This document shows positions 37,253-46,471 of a stretch of 64,000 nt of DNA, piece by piece. The stretch is from assembly GCF_900156335.1 (NCBI RefSeq), contig NZ_FTMZ01000016.1:48062-112061 (forward strand). The letters are read 5' to 3'. The position numbers and the translations under genes are program-made. A model generated the notes under the pieces. The model made no database searches, was not told where the DNA came from, and saw nothing but the letters and a program-made list of their open reading frames with translations. The stretch's first letter is position 1, and every line of letters starts with the position of its first letter. The DNA comes from Sphaerotilus natans. GTDB taxonomy: Bacteria; Pseudomonadota; Gammaproteobacteria; Burkholderiales; Burkholderiaceae_C.

Positions 37253-38051
37253 GGCCCGCGATTGTTCCAGCGCCCCCGCAGGCGCGACAGCGCAGGAACC
37301 CGGTGCCCGGCACCGGTCGGGCCGGGTCGCGATCGTCGCGGGCCTGCTGATGATCGCGCTGACCGCCCGGCTCGGCTTCTGGCAGCTCGACCGCGCGGCG
37401 CAGAAGCAGGCGCTGCAGACGCAGCAGGCCCAGCACGCGCAGCTGCCGGCCCTGGATGCCGCGACGCTGGCCCGCACGCCCGAGCAGAGCGCCGCGCAGC
37501 TGCAGCGCACGGTGCAGCTGCAGGGCCGCTGGGCGCCTGCGGCGACCGTCTTCCTCGATAACCGGCCGATGGCCGGCCAGGTCGGCTTCCATGTGCTGAC
37601 GCCGCTGCGGCTGGACGACGGCAGCGCGGTGCTGGTGCAGCGTGGCTGGGCGCCACGTCACCGGCTGCAGCGCGATCTGCTGCCACCGGTGCACACGCCG
37701 GACGGCCCGGTGAGCCTGCAGGCGCGGGTGATCGCCGAGCCGTCGCGGCTGCGCGAGCTGGGCGCGGCCGTGCCGGCCGGTCCGATCCGCCAGAACCTCG
37801 ACCTCGCCACCGCCGCCCGAGAGACGGGCCTGACGCTGCGCCCGCTGGTGCTGCTGCAGCTCGATGCGCCCGGGCAGCCGCCCGGCACCGACGGCCTGCG
37901 CCGCGACTGGCCGGCGCCGGACTTCGGCATCGAGCGTCACCACGGCTATGCGCTGCAGTGGTTTGCGCTCAGCGCGCTAGGCTCCGGGCTGCTGCTGTGG
38001 TTCGGATGGCTCCGGCCGCGCCTGTCCTCCCGCAACGATCCCGAGACCTGA
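37251..38051 (+). CDS. SURF1 family cytochrome oxidase assembly protein
   Basis: A 266-residue inner-membrane protein with one helix near each end (about 26-44, and about 241-259 ending in LLWFGWLRP), the SURF1 topology. The LGFWQLDRAAQKQAL phrase after the first helix, FLDNRPMAGQVGFHVLTPLRLDDG and VLVQRGWAPR are family signatures. It probably helps insert heme A in subunit I. The start is uncertain: ATG 37251 overlaps the divergent DUF2909 start, and ATG 37239 is also in frame. Confidence 0.88.
   Translation: MARDCSSAPAGATAQEPGARHRSGRVAIVAGLLMIALTARLGFWQLDRAAQKQALQTQQAQHAQLPALDAATLARTPEQSAAQLQRTVQLQGRWAPAATVFLDNRPMAGQVGFHVLTPLRLDDGSAVLVQRGWAPRHRLQRDLLPPVHTPDGPVSLQARVIAEPSRLRELGAAVPAGPIRQNLDLATAARETGLTLRPLVLLQLDAPGQPPGTDGLRRDWPAPDFGIERHHGYALQWFALSALGSGLLLWFGWLRPRLSSRNDPET
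37261..37266 (-). promoter_or_regulatory. -10-like element of the DUF2909 gene
   Basis: AACAAT on the minus strand lies 8 nt before the ATG, with weak -35 and no ribosome binding site. It lies inside the start of the SURF1 gene. Confidence 0.35.
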
Positions 38052-38063
38052 CGACGACCCGCC

Positions 38064-38780
38064 ATGACCGATGACGCCCGCGCCCAGCCGCTGACCCTCG
38101 CGGTCCACGGCCTGCCCAGCCCGGAGGCCGCGCTGCAGAGCGCCGACCGCCGCACCCGCCTGGGCCGGATCAAGATGCTGCTGGTGCTGCTGGCCTGTGC
38201 CGCACCGGTGATCGCCTCCTACTTCACCTACCACGTCATCCGGCCGCAGGCCCGCACGCACCACGGTCAGCTGATCCAGCCGCCCCGCGAGCTGCCGGGC
38301 GCAGCCGAGCTGCCGCTGCAGGATCTCCAGGGCCGCGCGGTCGATCCCCGCACGCTCAAGGACCAGTGGCTGCTGGTGGTCGTGGCTGACGGCGCCTGCG
38401 ACGCCGTCTGCGAGCGGCTGCTGTATGCGCAGCGCCAGCTGCGCGAATCGCTCGGCCGCGAGAAGGACCGGCTCGACCGGGTCTGGCTGGTCACCGGCGA
38501 GACCCCGCCGCGCGCCAATCTGCTGCCGGCGCTGGCCGGCGCGCAGGTGCTGTCAACCCCGCGCGCGGCGCTGGGCCGCTGGCTGCGGCCGGACGAGGGC
38601 CAGCCGCTGTCGGCCCATCTTTACCTGGTCGACCCGATGGGCATGTGGATGATGCGACTGCCCGCCAACTTCGAGCCGGCCAAGGCCAAGCGCGATCTCG
38701 ACCGGCTGCTGCGCGCCTCCAGCTCCTGGGACCGGGCCGGCCGCGATCCGGCCATCGTCGGCGACGGAGCGGCACGGTGA
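38064..38780 (+). CDS. Membrane-anchored SCO/thioredoxin-like protein of the cox operon
   Basis: A 238-residue protein with one N-terminal helix (about 37-58) and a periplasmic domain of thioredoxin/SCO layout. C112 and C116 in CDAVC form the CxxxC spacing used by SCO copper chaperones, not the CxxC of thioredoxins. The downstream region SAHLYLVDPMGMWMMRLP resembles the SCO His strand, but the His is three residues closer to the strand than in Sco1. It lies between SURF1 and ctaA and is coupled to ctaA (GTGA overlap). A CuA or disulfide role is inferred. Confidence 0.7.
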   Translation: MTDDARAQPLTLAVHGLPSPEAALQSADRRTRLGRIKMLLVLLACAAPVIASYFTYHVIRPQARTHHGQLIQPPRELPGAAELPLQDLQGRAVDPRTLKDQWLLVVVADGACDAVCERLLYAQRQLRESLGREKDRLDRVWLVTGETPPRANLLPALAGAQVLSTPRAALGRWLRPDEGQPLSAHLYLVDPMGMWMMRLPANFEPAKAKRDLDRLLRASSSWDRAGRDPAIVGDGAAR

Positions 38781-39940
38781 GCGCGGCCCGCATCGACCTC
38801 GATCCGCTGCTGCCGATGCTGGGCTTCGGCGCTGCGCTGGCGCTGCTGGCGCTGGGCTGGCTGCTGTGGCGCCACCGCGGCGCCAGCACGCCGCAGCGGC
38901 TGCGCGCGCTGACGCTGCTGACGCTGGTGCTGACCTTCGACCTGGTGCTGTTCGGCGCCTTCACCCGGCTGAGCGACTCCGGCCTGGGCTGCCCGGACTG
39001 GCCGGGCTGCTACGGCAGCGCCAGCCCGCTGGGCGCGCACGCCGAGATCACCGAGGCCCAGACCGCGATGCCCACCGGTCCGGTCACGCACCGCAAGGCC
39101 TGGATCGAGATGATCCACCGCTACCTGGCCACCGGCGTCGGCGCGCTGATGACGGTGCTGATGGTCTGGAGCGCACTGGCGGTGCGGCGGCTGCGCCGCA
39201 GCGATCCGGCCGCGGCCGCACGCATCGCGCCGGGCTGGGCGGCGCTGGGCTTCGTCTGGGTCTGCCTGCAGGGCGCCTTCGGCGCGCTCACCGTCACGAT
39301 GAAACTCTATCCGGCCATCGTCACCGCGCATCTGCTCGGCGGCATCGTCCTGCTGGTGCTGCTGGCGGTGCAGATGCAGCGCCACGATCCGCAGCCGCTG
39401 CGCTTGCCGACCGCGCTGCGCCATGCCGCCTGGGGCGTGCTGGCGCTGCTGGTGCTGCAGGTCGCGCTGGGCGGCTGGGTCAGCACCAACTATGCGGTGC
39501 TGGCCTGTCAGGACATTCCGACCTGCCAGGGCCGGTGGTGGCCTGCGATGGACTTCGAGTCCGGCTTCACGCTGCGCCGGCCGCTGGGCCATCTGCCCGA
39601 CGGCAGCGTGCTGCCCTTCGAGGCGCTGACCGCCATCCACATGGCCCACCGGCTCGGTGCGGTGGTGGTGCTGACGGCGCTGCTGGCCTTCGGGCTGGCG
39701 CTGCGCCGCCAGCCTGGCGCCACGGGACCGGCGCGCGCGCTGCTCGGCCTGGCTGCGCTGCAGCTGCTGACCGGGCTGTCGAACGTGGTGCTGGACTGGC
39801 CGCTGCTGGCCGCCCTGCTGCACACCGGCGGCGCGGCGCTGCTGACAACCCTGATGGCGGCGCTGGTCGCGCGCAGCCATGCTCGACAGCATCGCAGCGC
39901 ACCACGCGCCGTTCTCGACCCGCAGCTGATCCGCACCTGA
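38777..39940 (+). CDS. ctaA: Heme A synthase CtaA/Cox15
   Basis: A 387-residue, eight-helix enzyme that oxidises the C8 methyl of heme O to the formyl of heme A. Paired cysteines [10 protein letters not shown] and [10 protein letters not shown] are in the two periplasmic loops. Heme-ligand His are in [26 protein letters not shown] and LLHTGGAAL. The start is GTG 38777, which overlaps the preceding TGA; it gives the normal N-terminal helix. The stop falls in a triplicated 11-bp repeat. Confidence 0.93.
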   Translation: MSAARIDLDPLLPMLGFGAALALLALGWLLWRHRGASTPQRLRALTLLTLVLTFDLVLFGAFTRLSDSGLGCPDWPGCYGSASPLGAHAEITEAQTAMPTGPVTHRKAWIEMIHRYLATGVGALMTVLMVWSALAVRRLRRSDPAAAARIAPGWAALGFVWVCLQGAFGALTVTMKLYPAIVTAHLLGGIVLLVLLAVQMQRHDPQPLRLPTALRHAAWGVLALLVLQVALGGWVSTNYAVLACQDIPTCQGRWWPAMDFESGFTLRRPLGHLPDGSVLPFEALTAIHMAHRLGAVVVLTALLAFGLALRRQPGATGPARALLGLAALQLLTGLSNVVLDWPLLAALLHTGGAALLTTLMAALVARSHARQHRSAPRAVLDPQLIRT

Positions 39941-39958
39941 TCCGCGCCTGATCCGCAC
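39926..39958. repeat. Triplicate 11-bp direct repeat at the ctaA stop
   Basis: CTGATCCGCAC, CTGATCCGCGC and CTGATCCGCAC follow each other exactly. The ctaA stop lies in the second copy. Slippage at the gene end is the simplest explanation; each unit could create alternative stop positions (TGA in every copy). Confidence 0.75.
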
Positions 39959-39986
39959 CGCATTGCCGTTTCCCGGGAGATTCGCC

Positions 39987-40901
39987 ATGAGCTCGACCAC
40001 CCTGCCCCCGAGCGCCGCCCCGCTGACCCGCTGGCGCCAGTACACCGCGCTGACCAAGCCGCGGGTGATCCAGCTGATCGTGTTCTGCGCGCTGATCGGC
40101 ATGCTGCTGGCGGTGCCGGGTGTGCCGGGCCGGCACGAGCTCGGTCTGGCGCTGGCCGCCTCGGTCGGCATCGGGCTGGTGGCCAGCGCGGCGGCCGCCT
40201 TCAACTGCCTGATCGAGCAGCACATCGACGCCCGCATGAAGCGCACCGCCTGGCGCCCGACCGCACGCGGCGATCTGAGCCGCGGCCAGGCGCTGCTGTT
40301 CTCGGCCGGGCTCGGCGGCGCCGGCATGGTGCTGCTGCACCAGGCGGTCAACCCGCTGACCGCCTGGCTCACGCTGGGCACCTTCGTCGGCTACGCGGTC
40401 GTCTACACCGTGATCCTCAAGCCGCTCACGCCGCAGAACATCGTCATCGGCGGCGCCTCCGGCGCGATGCCGCCGCTGCTGGGCTGGACGGCGATGACCG
40501 GCGAGGTCAGCCCCGAGGCGGTCGGCCTGTTCCTGATCATCTTCCTGTGGACGCCGCCGCACTTCTGGGCGCTGGCGCTGTACCGCGCCGAGGACTACGC
40601 GCGCGCCGGCCTGCCGATGCTGCCGGTCACGCACGGCAGCGAGTTCACCCGGCTGCAGATCCTGCTCTACACCATCGTGCTGGTGCCGGCAACGCTGCTG
40701 CCTTTCATCCAGGGCCTCAGCGGCCTGCCCTATCTGTTCGCGGCGCTGGTTCTGGGCGCGCTGTTCATCGCCCGGGCGTGGAAACTCTGGCGCGGCTACA
40801 GCGAATTGCTGGCCCGCAAGACCTTCCGCTTCTCGATCTGGCATCTTTCGCTGCTGTTCGGCGCCTTGCTGATCGACCATTACCTGAGACCCTGGCTGTG
40901 A
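39987..40901 (+). CDS. ctaB: Protoheme IX farnesyltransferase (heme O synthase)
   Basis: A 304-residue UbiA-family membrane prenyltransferase with nine helices that makes heme O for the oxidase. [20 protein letters not shown] opens the first helix. The Asp-rich prenyl-PP site appears as [22 protein letters not shown], read in parts. A second polar loop appears as [22 protein letters not shown], also read in parts. GGGAGA at 39975 and ATG 39987 fit well; an upstream in-frame start at 39963 is less likely. The stop overlaps the sco1 GTG. Confidence 0.95.
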   Translation: MSSTTLPPSAAPLTRWRQYTALTKPRVIQLIVFCALIGMLLAVPGVPGRHELGLALAASVGIGLVASAAAAFNCLIEQHIDARMKRTAWRPTARGDLSRGQALLFSAGLGGAGMVLLHQAVNPLTAWLTLGTFVGYAVVYTVILKPLTPQNIVIGGASGAMPPLLGWTAMTGEVSPEAVGLFLIIFLWTPPHFWALALYRAEDYARAGLPMLPVTHGSEFTRLQILLYTIVLVPATLLPFIQGLSGLPYLFAALVLGALFIARAWKLWRGYSELLARKTFRFSIWHLSLLFGALLIDHYLRPWL

Positions 40902-41581
40902 CCGCGACCTCTGACCGACGCCCTGAACAACACGCCCTGCCCTCCTCGCCCTGTTCCTCGCGACGCCGGCTGCTGCGCCGCGCCCCGGCCGCGCTGGCGC
41001 TGCTGGGCACGGCCGGCGGCGCCCTGCTGGCCGGCTGCGAGCGCAGCGCCTCGCCCATCGCCTTCAAGTCGCTCGACATCACCGGCGCCGACTACGCGCG
41101 CCAGCTCGCGCTGACCGACGCACGCACCGAGCAGCCCTTCCTGCTGTCGAACCTGAAGGGCAAGATCGCGGTGGTCTTCTTCGGCTTCACCCAGTGCCCG
41201 GATGTCTGCCCGACCACGCTGGGCGCGCTGGCCGAGACCCGCCAGCTGCTCGGCGCGGAGGGCGACAAGCTGGTGGGCGTCTTCGTCACCGTCGACCCGA
41301 AGCGTGACACCGCCGCGCTGATGAAGGCCTATGTCGGCAGCTTCAGCCCGGACTGGGTGCCGCTGCGCGGCTCGGCCGACGAGGTCGCCGCCGCCGCCAA
41401 GGAGTTCAAGATCTTCTACCGCGAAGTGCCGGGCAAGACCGAGAGCAGCTACACCATCGACCACACCGCCGCCTCCTACGTCTTCGACACCCAGGGCCAG
41501 GTGCGGCTCTACGTGCGCCACAACACGCCGCCGGCGGACCTGGCCGCCGACATCCGCACGCTGCTGGCTCAGGCGGGCTGA
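40898..41581 (+). CDS. SCO1/SenC family copper chaperone, lipoprotein
   Basis: A 227-residue periplasmic thioredoxin-fold copper protein that loads CuA of subunit II. The start is GTG 40898, overlapping the ctaB stop (GTGA). A basic region precedes a signal ending LLAGC, the probable lipidation site. The copper motif is [12 protein letters not shown] with the His ligand in [12 protein letters not shown]. It is the last gene of the oxidase operon and is 18 nt from the convergent chemoreceptor stop. Confidence 0.94.
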   Translation: MTATSDRRPEQHALPSSPCSSRRRLLRRAPAALALLGTAGGALLAGCERSASPIAFKSLDITGADYARQLALTDARTEQPFLLSNLKGKIAVVFFGFTQCPDVCPTTLGALAETRQLLGAEGDKLVGVFVTVDPKRDTAALMKAYVGSFSPDWVPLRGSADEVAAAAKEFKIFYREVPGKTESSYTIDHTAASYVFDTQGQVRLYVRHNTPPADLAADIRTLLAQAG

Positions 41582-41599
41582 ACGGCAGCCGGGCGCCCG

Positions 41600-43528
41600 T
41601 CAGGCAGCGACGCGAAAGCGCGCCACCGCATCCACCAGCTGCTCGGCCTGGGACTTGAGCGTGCCGGCCGCGGCCGCCGACTGCTCGACCAGCGCGGCGT
41701 TCTGCTGCGTGGCGCGGTCCATCTGGGTGACGGCCTGACCGACCTGGGCCACACCGGTGCTCTGCTCGGCGCTGGCGGCGCTGATCTGCGCGACGATGTC
41801 GCTGACGCGGCGGATCGACGCGACCACCTCGCCGACCGAGCGGCCGGTCTGGTCGACCAGCGACACGCCCTGCTCGACGCGCTCGACGCTGGCCGAGATC
41901 AGCGCCTTGATCTCGCGCGCGGCCTCGGCCGAGCGCTGCGCGAGGTTGCGCACCTCGGTGGCGACCACCGCGAAGCCCCGGCCCTGCTCGCCGGCGCGTG
42001 CGGCCTCCACCGCGGCGTTCAGCGCCAGGATGTTGGTCTGGAAAGCGATCGAGTCGATCACGCCGATGATGTCGCCGATCTTGCGCGAGGCCTCGCTGAT
42101 GCCGCCCATCGTGCCGACCACCTGCGACACCATCTGGCCGCCGCGCGAGGCCAGCTCGGAAGCCTCCCGGGCCAGGCCGTCGGCCTCGCGGGCATGGTCG
42201 GCGTTGTGGCTGACGGTCGAGCCGAGCTGATCCATCGTCGCGGCGGTCTGCTGCAGCGCCGCGGCCTGCTGCTCGGTGCGCGAGCTCAGGTCGATGTTGC
42301 CCTGCGCGATCTGCGCGCTGGCGGCGGCGACGCTGACCGCGTTCTCGCGCACCGTGCCGACCACCTCGGTCAGCGACAGGCGCATCGCCTCCATCGCCTG
42401 CATCATGCGGCCGAGCTCGTCCTCGCTGGTACGCAAGGGCTCCGGCGAGAGATCCCCGGCGGCGATGCGTTCGGCCATGCGGCGTGCGTCATCGGTCGCC
42501 TGCAGGATCGAGCGCACGATCGAGCGGGCCAGCAGACCACACAGCCCCACCATCAGCACCGACAGGCCGATCACCAGCCACTCGTTGCGCTGCAGCCGCT
42601 CGGTGCGGTCCTGCAGCGCAGTGGCCAGCGCCTCCGACGCCAGGCCGTGCACCGCAAAGACCTGGTCGATCACCTTCGTGGTGGCCTGGAAATACTCGGC
42701 CGAGGGCAGGGTCAGCACCTCGGCCTCGATCAGCTCGGTGCGCAGCGTCTCGCGGGTGCGCTCCACCCCGGCGCGCGCCTGCTCGATCGGGCCGGTCATG
42801 CGCTCGCGCAGCGCCGGATCATGCTCGAGCGCACGCTCCAGCGTGGTCAGCAGCTGGTGCATCTCGCCACGCGCCGACTCGCTCAGGCCGCCCAGCATCG
42901 CCCGGTCGGCCACCGTGGCCTGCCCGCGCGCCAGGATGCCCGAACCGCTGCCACGCAGCTTGCCAAGCTGCTCGGTGAGCTGAGGCAACTGCGTCATCGT
43001 CGCGATCACCAGGTGATAGGACACCGGCTCGGGATCGAGATCCAGGCCGTAGTGCGAGACGAGACGACCATGCAGGTCCAGCTGCAGCTCGACCAGCGCG
43101 GAGTGGCCGGCAAAGCTGGCGGGCGCCGCCAGCTGCCGCTGCGCGACCTGGGCGGACAGCGTCTTCCATTGCTGCTGCGCCTGCTGCCAGCCCTCGGCGA
43201 ACTTCGGATCCTCGATGCCAGCGGCCAGCGCGGCGAACTCGCCCAGCGCCTGGTCGACCTCGCGCTGGCGCTCGGCGCGCTGGCCTTCGGCCTCCGCCTT
43301 GCCGCCGAGCACCGTGGCGGTCAGGCCGCGGTGCTGCTGGGTCAGCCGGATCAGCTTCAGCAGCGCCGCCGAAGGCTGCAGGCCCGCCACCTCCTGTCGG
43401 GTGTACGCCAGCTCCGCCTCGGCATCGACCAGGTAATAGGTCATCGGCGGCGCCAGCATCAGTGCGCCCAGCAGCGCCAGCAGGCCGAACTTGTGCGACA
43501 GACGCAGCCGGTGGATCAGATTGCTCAT
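41600..43528 (-). CDS. Methyl-accepting chemotaxis protein with NIT-like sensor
   Basis: A 642-residue chemoreceptor. Helix 1 lies at about 13-35. A roughly 250-residue periplasmic helical region follows; [21 protein letters not shown] at about 55-75 resembles the NIT (nitrate/nitrite sensing) domain. Helix 2 lies at about 315-335 ([20 protein letters not shown]), then HAMP, then the signalling domain with the standard [20 protein letters not shown] and [15 protein letters not shown] tip. It is longer than the receptor at 3900 and has a different sensor. A weak ACCGATAA (sigma-28 -10-like) lies 78 nt upstream. Confidence 0.9.
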   Translation of the reverse strand: MSNLIHRLRLSHKFGLLALLGALMLAPPMTYYLVDAEAELAYTRQEVAGLQPSAALLKLIRLTQQHRGLTATVLGGKAEAEGQRAERQREVDQALGEFAALAAGIEDPKFAEGWQQAQQQWKTLSAQVAQRQLAAPASFAGHSALVELQLDLHGRLVSHYGLDLDPEPVSYHLVIATMTQLPQLTEQLGKLRGSGSGILARGQATVADRAMLGGLSESARGEMHQLLTTLERALEHDPALRERMTGPIEQARAGVERTRETLRTELIEAEVLTLPSAEYFQATTKVIDQVFAVHGLASEALATALQDRTERLQRNEWLVIGLSVLMVGLCGLLARSIVRSILQATDDARRMAERIAAGDLSPEPLRTSEDELGRMMQAMEAMRLSLTEVVGTVRENAVSVAAASAQIAQGNIDLSSRTEQQAAALQQTAATMDQLGSTVSHNADHAREADGLAREASELASRGGQMVSQVVGTMGGISEASRKIGDIIGVIDSIAFQTNILALNAAVEAARAGEQGRGFAVVATEVRNLAQRSAEAAREIKALISASVERVEQGVSLVDQTGRSVGEVVASIRRVSDIVAQISAASAEQSTGVAQVGQAVTQMDRATQQNAALVEQSAAAAGTLKSQAEQLVDAVARFRVAA

Positions 43529-43605
43529 CTTGAACTGCTCGTGAGGTCATGACCGACGCCTGCGGGACGGACCCCCCGTCCGCCTCCCTGGCCGGCACCG
43601 CGGAT

Positions 43606-43613
43606 TTATCGGT
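43606..43613 (-). promoter_or_regulatory. Sigma-28-like -10 upstream of the chemoreceptor
   Basis: ACCGATAA on the minus strand matches GCCGATAA in 7 of 8 bases and lies 78 nt before the start. A matching TAAA -35 is not clear, so this is a weak call. Confidence 0.3.
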
Positions 43614-43774
43614 TCGAGCGCGAGCATTCAGCAAACGGAACAGCGGCCTTTGCACCAGCCATCACCGCGGACTGCCGGGCCCAGTTCATGCAGCGCCCAC
43701 CACCGACACGCACGACCAGCGATCTGGCTGGCGATGCGCGCTCTTTTTGCACTTAAGTCCGGCCAGGGGCTGCC

Positions 43775-43780
43775 TAGCAT
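43775..43780 (+). promoter_or_regulatory. -10-like element of the capsule operon
   Basis: TAGCAT lies 7 nt before ATG 43788, with no Shine-Dalgarno between. The rest of the 43529-43787 gap holds no gene. Confidence 0.4.
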
Positions 43781-43787
43781 CGGTCCC

Positions 43788-44609
43788 ATGCTGTCCCAGA
43801 CCCGTCCGCACCCGACCTCCCGCCCGCGCCGCGGGGCCTGGGGCGTGATGCGCGACGTGCTGTTCGCGCTGTTCCTGCGCGAGCTCAAGACCCGGCTCGA
43901 TGGCCGCTGGACCACCGCGCTGTGGGTGATCGGCGAGCCGCTGGCCGGTGCGCTGCTGATGCTGGCGCTCTACACGCTGATGCGCACCCGCGAGATCGCC
44001 GGCGTCGACACGGTGCTGTTCCTGCTGAGCGGGCAGCTGTCCTTCATGCTGCTGCGCTCGCTGGTGCTGCGGCTGATGGAGAGCATCGACGCCAATCTGG
44101 GTCTGTTCGCCTACCGGCAGGTGCGTCCGGTCGACGCGGTGCTGGCCCGCGCCGGGGTGGAGCTGGCGATCTTCGGCGGCATGGCGCTGCTGATCCTGCC
44201 GGGCGCGGCCTGGGCGGGCCACGGCCTGCTGCCGCACGACCCGCTCGGGCTGCTGCTGGCGCTGCTGCTGCTGGCGCTGCTCGGACTGGCCGGCGGACTG
44301 CTGGCCGCCGTCGGCACGCATGGCGCGCTGGCGCTGCTGCGGCCGGTGCTGAAAATGGCCTTCATGCCGCTCTACCTCGGCTCCGGCGCGATCGTGCCGC
44401 TGGCGCATCTGCCGCAGGGCCTGCGGGAGTGGCTGCTGCTCAGCCCGCTGCCGCACCTGATCGAATCGATCCGCATCGCGCTGTTCGGTCCGGCCTATGC
44501 GGCGCCCCAGGGCATCGGCCTGACGCTGCCCCTGGTCTGGGCCGGCCTGGCCACGCTGCTGGCGCTGCTGCTGCTGCAGCTGCGCGGCGACCGTCTGCAG
44601 GTGGCCTGA
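43788..44609 (+). CDS. kpsM: Capsule polysaccharide ABC transporter permease, KpsM type
   Basis: A 273-residue ABC-2 permease with six helices, preceded by the amphipathic stretch FLRELKTRLDGRWTTALWVIGEPL typical of KpsM/BexB, read in parts. The internal LLRSLVLRLMESIDANLGLFAYRQVRPVDAVLARA segment contains a loop common to group 2 capsule exporters. It works with the KpsT ATPase to export the finished polysaccharide. The ATG at 43788 was preferred to an open extension from 43650. It is the first gene of the capsule locus. Confidence 0.9.
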   Translation: MLSQTRPHPTSRPRRGAWGVMRDVLFALFLRELKTRLDGRWTTALWVIGEPLAGALLMLALYTLMRTREIAGVDTVLFLLSGQLSFMLLRSLVLRLMESIDANLGLFAYRQVRPVDAVLARAGVELAIFGGMALLILPGAAWAGHGLLPHDPLGLLLALLLLALLGLAGGLLAAVGTHGALALLRPVLKMAFMPLYLGSGAIVPLAHLPQGLREWLLLSPLPHLIESIRIALFGPAYAAPQGIGLTLPLVWAGLATLLALLLLQLRGDRLQVA

Positions 44610-44611
44610 CC

Positions 44612-45319
44612 ATGCTGGAGATCATCGGCCTGTGCAAGAGCTATCCCGGACGGTCGGGGCTGCGTCCGGTCTTCCGCGACTTCAGCCTGTCGGTGCCGGA
44701 CGGGCTGAGCATCGGCCTGATCGGGCCGAACGGCGCCGGCAAGTCGACGCTGATGCGCCTGCTCGGCGGCCTGGAGCGGCCCGATCGCGGCCGCATCCTG
44801 ACCGACGAGCGCATTTCCTGGCCGATCGGCCTGGCCGGCGGGCTGCAGGGCTCGCTGACCGGGCGCGACAACGTGCGCTTCGTCTGCCGCATTCATGCCA
44901 GCGACCACGCCGAGCTGCGCGAGCGCGAGGCCTTCGTCGAGGACTTCGCCGAGATCGGCGAGGCCTTCGACCTGCCGGTCAAGGGCTATTCCTCGGGCAT
45001 GCGCTCGCGGCTGATGTTCGGCCTGGCGATGGCCTTCGACTTCGACACCTATCTGATCGACGAGGTCACCGCGGTCGGTGACGCGGCCTTCCGCGCCAAG
45101 TCGCGCCGGCTGCTGGAGGCGCGGCTCGGCCAGGCACGCGTCATCTACACCAGCCACAACATGGACGAGATCGCGCGGCTGTGCCAGCGGGTGGTGCTGC
45201 TGCGCCCCGGCGCGGCGCCGACGCTGCACGAGAGCGTGCGCGAGGGCATCGCCGCCTACCAGCAGCTGGGGCGCGAGCAGACCCGCTCGCCCGTGGCGGT
45301 CCACGGAGAAGCGGCATGA
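44612..45319 (+). CDS. kpsT: Capsule polysaccharide ABC transporter ATPase, KpsT type
   Basis: A 235-residue ATPase. Walker A is GPNGAGKSTLM, the signature region is KGYSSGMRSRLMFGLAMAF, and Walker B and D loop are TYLIDEVTAVGDAAFRAKS, which is very characteristic of KpsT/BexA. The switch His is in IYTSHNMDEI. It begins 2 nt after the kpsM stop and overlaps the next gene by 4 nt. The N-terminal open extension seen further upstream is a shadow of kpsM. Confidence 0.95.
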   Translation: MLEIIGLCKSYPGRSGLRPVFRDFSLSVPDGLSIGLIGPNGAGKSTLMRLLGGLERPDRGRILTDERISWPIGLAGGLQGSLTGRDNVRFVCRIHASDHAELREREAFVEDFAEIGEAFDLPVKGYSSGMRSRLMFGLAMAFDFDTYLIDEVTAVGDAAFRAKSRRLLEARLGQARVIYTSHNMDEIARLCQRVVLLRPGAAPTLHESVREGIAAYQQLGREQTRSPVAVHGEAA

Positions 45320-46443
45320 GCGCCCCGCCCCGTCTGGCCGCTCGGCTGACCCCGGCTCGGCTGGCGCTGCTGCTGATCGGCCTGCCGATGCTGCTGGCCT
45401 CGATCTACTTCGGCCTGATGGCGCAGGACCGCCATGTCAGCACCTCGGTGCTGACGGTGCGCCGCGCCCATGACGAGCCGGCCGGCGCAGGCGGCCTGGC
45501 CATGCTGCTGGGCGGCGCGGGCGGCGCCGCGCAGGACGATGTGCGGCTGCTGCGCGACTACATGCTCTCGGAAGGCCTGCTGCACCAGCTCGACGCCCGC
45601 TTCGGGCTGCGTGCGCACTACGGCGCCCCGAAGCGCGACCTGCTCTACCGGCTCCGGCCCGACAGCCTGCGCGAGGATCTGGCCGACTACTGGCGCGCCC
45701 GCACCTCGGTGCGTCTCGACGAGATCAGCGGCCTGCTGACAGTGCAGGTCCAGGCCTTCGACCCGGTGATGGCGCAGCAGCTCAACGCCGCGCTGCTGGC
45801 CGAGTCGGAGCGCTTCGTCAACACGATCTCGCAGCGCATCGCCACCGAGCAGATGGGCTTCGCGCAGCGCGAGCTCGAGCGCGCCGAGCAGGCGCTGGCC
45901 ACCGCACGCGCCGAGCTGCTGGACTTCCAGGCCCGCCACCAGGTGATCGACCCGCTGGCCGACGCCCAGGCCAGCGGCGCGCTGGCGGCCGAGCTGCGCG
46001 CCCAGCTGGCGCGGCTCGAGTCGGAGCTGAGCACCAAGCAGACCTATCTGAATCCGGAAGCGGCCGAGCTGGTGACGCTGCGCGCCCAGGTCGCGGCGCT
46101 GCGGCTGCAGATCGAGCGCGAGTCGCGTCTGGCCACCCGCGCGGGCCGCCAGCCGGACACCACGCAGACGCTGCACCGCCTCGCCGCCGACTTCCGCGAG
46201 CTCCAGGCCCGCCATGCGCTGGCCGAGGCGCGCCAGCGCAGCGCGCTCGGCTCGGTCGAGGCCATGCGCATCGAGGCCGGGCGCAAGGTCCGCAACCTGG
46301 TCGTGATCGAGCCCCCCACCCGGCCCGAGCGCGCCGAGTACCCGCATGCCGCCGCCAGCCTGCTGACGCTGCTGCTGAGCTGCGTGGTGCTCTACGGCAT
46401 CGTGCGCCTGACGGTGGCGACCGTGCGGGAACACCAGGACTGA
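45316..46443 (+). CDS. kpsE: Capsule export inner-membrane protein, KpsE/CtrB/BexC type
   Basis: A 375-residue polysaccharide co-polymerase-like protein with a helix near each end (about 14-35 and 346-366) and a long periplasmic coiled coil between them (RELERAEQALATARAELLDFQARHQ, then ELRAQLARLESELSTKQTYLNPEA, parts). IEPPTRPERAEYPH before the last helix is the CtrB/KpsE signature. It bridges the ABC pump to the outer-membrane KpsD-like channel. Confidence 0.9.
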   Translation: MSAPPRLAARLTPARLALLLIGLPMLLASIYFGLMAQDRHVSTSVLTVRRAHDEPAGAGGLAMLLGGAGGAAQDDVRLLRDYMLSEGLLHQLDARFGLRAHYGAPKRDLLYRLRPDSLREDLADYWRARTSVRLDEISGLLTVQVQAFDPVMAQQLNAALLAESERFVNTISQRIATEQMGFAQRELERAEQALATARAELLDFQARHQVIDPLADAQASGALAAELRAQLARLESELSTKQTYLNPEAAELVTLRAQVAALRLQIERESRLATRAGRQPDTTQTLHRLAADFRELQARHALAEARQRSALGSVEAMRIEAGRKVRNLVVIEPPTRPERAEYPHAAASLLTLLLSCVVLYGIVRLTVATVREHQD

Positions 46444-46471
46444 TCCGGACCGGACCGCACACGAGACGCCG

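Noticed and set aside
43529..43787. Possible sigma-28 promoter with full -35 for the NIT chemoreceptor.
   Set aside because: The -10 is fair but no TAAA is found at the right distance; kept only as a weak site.
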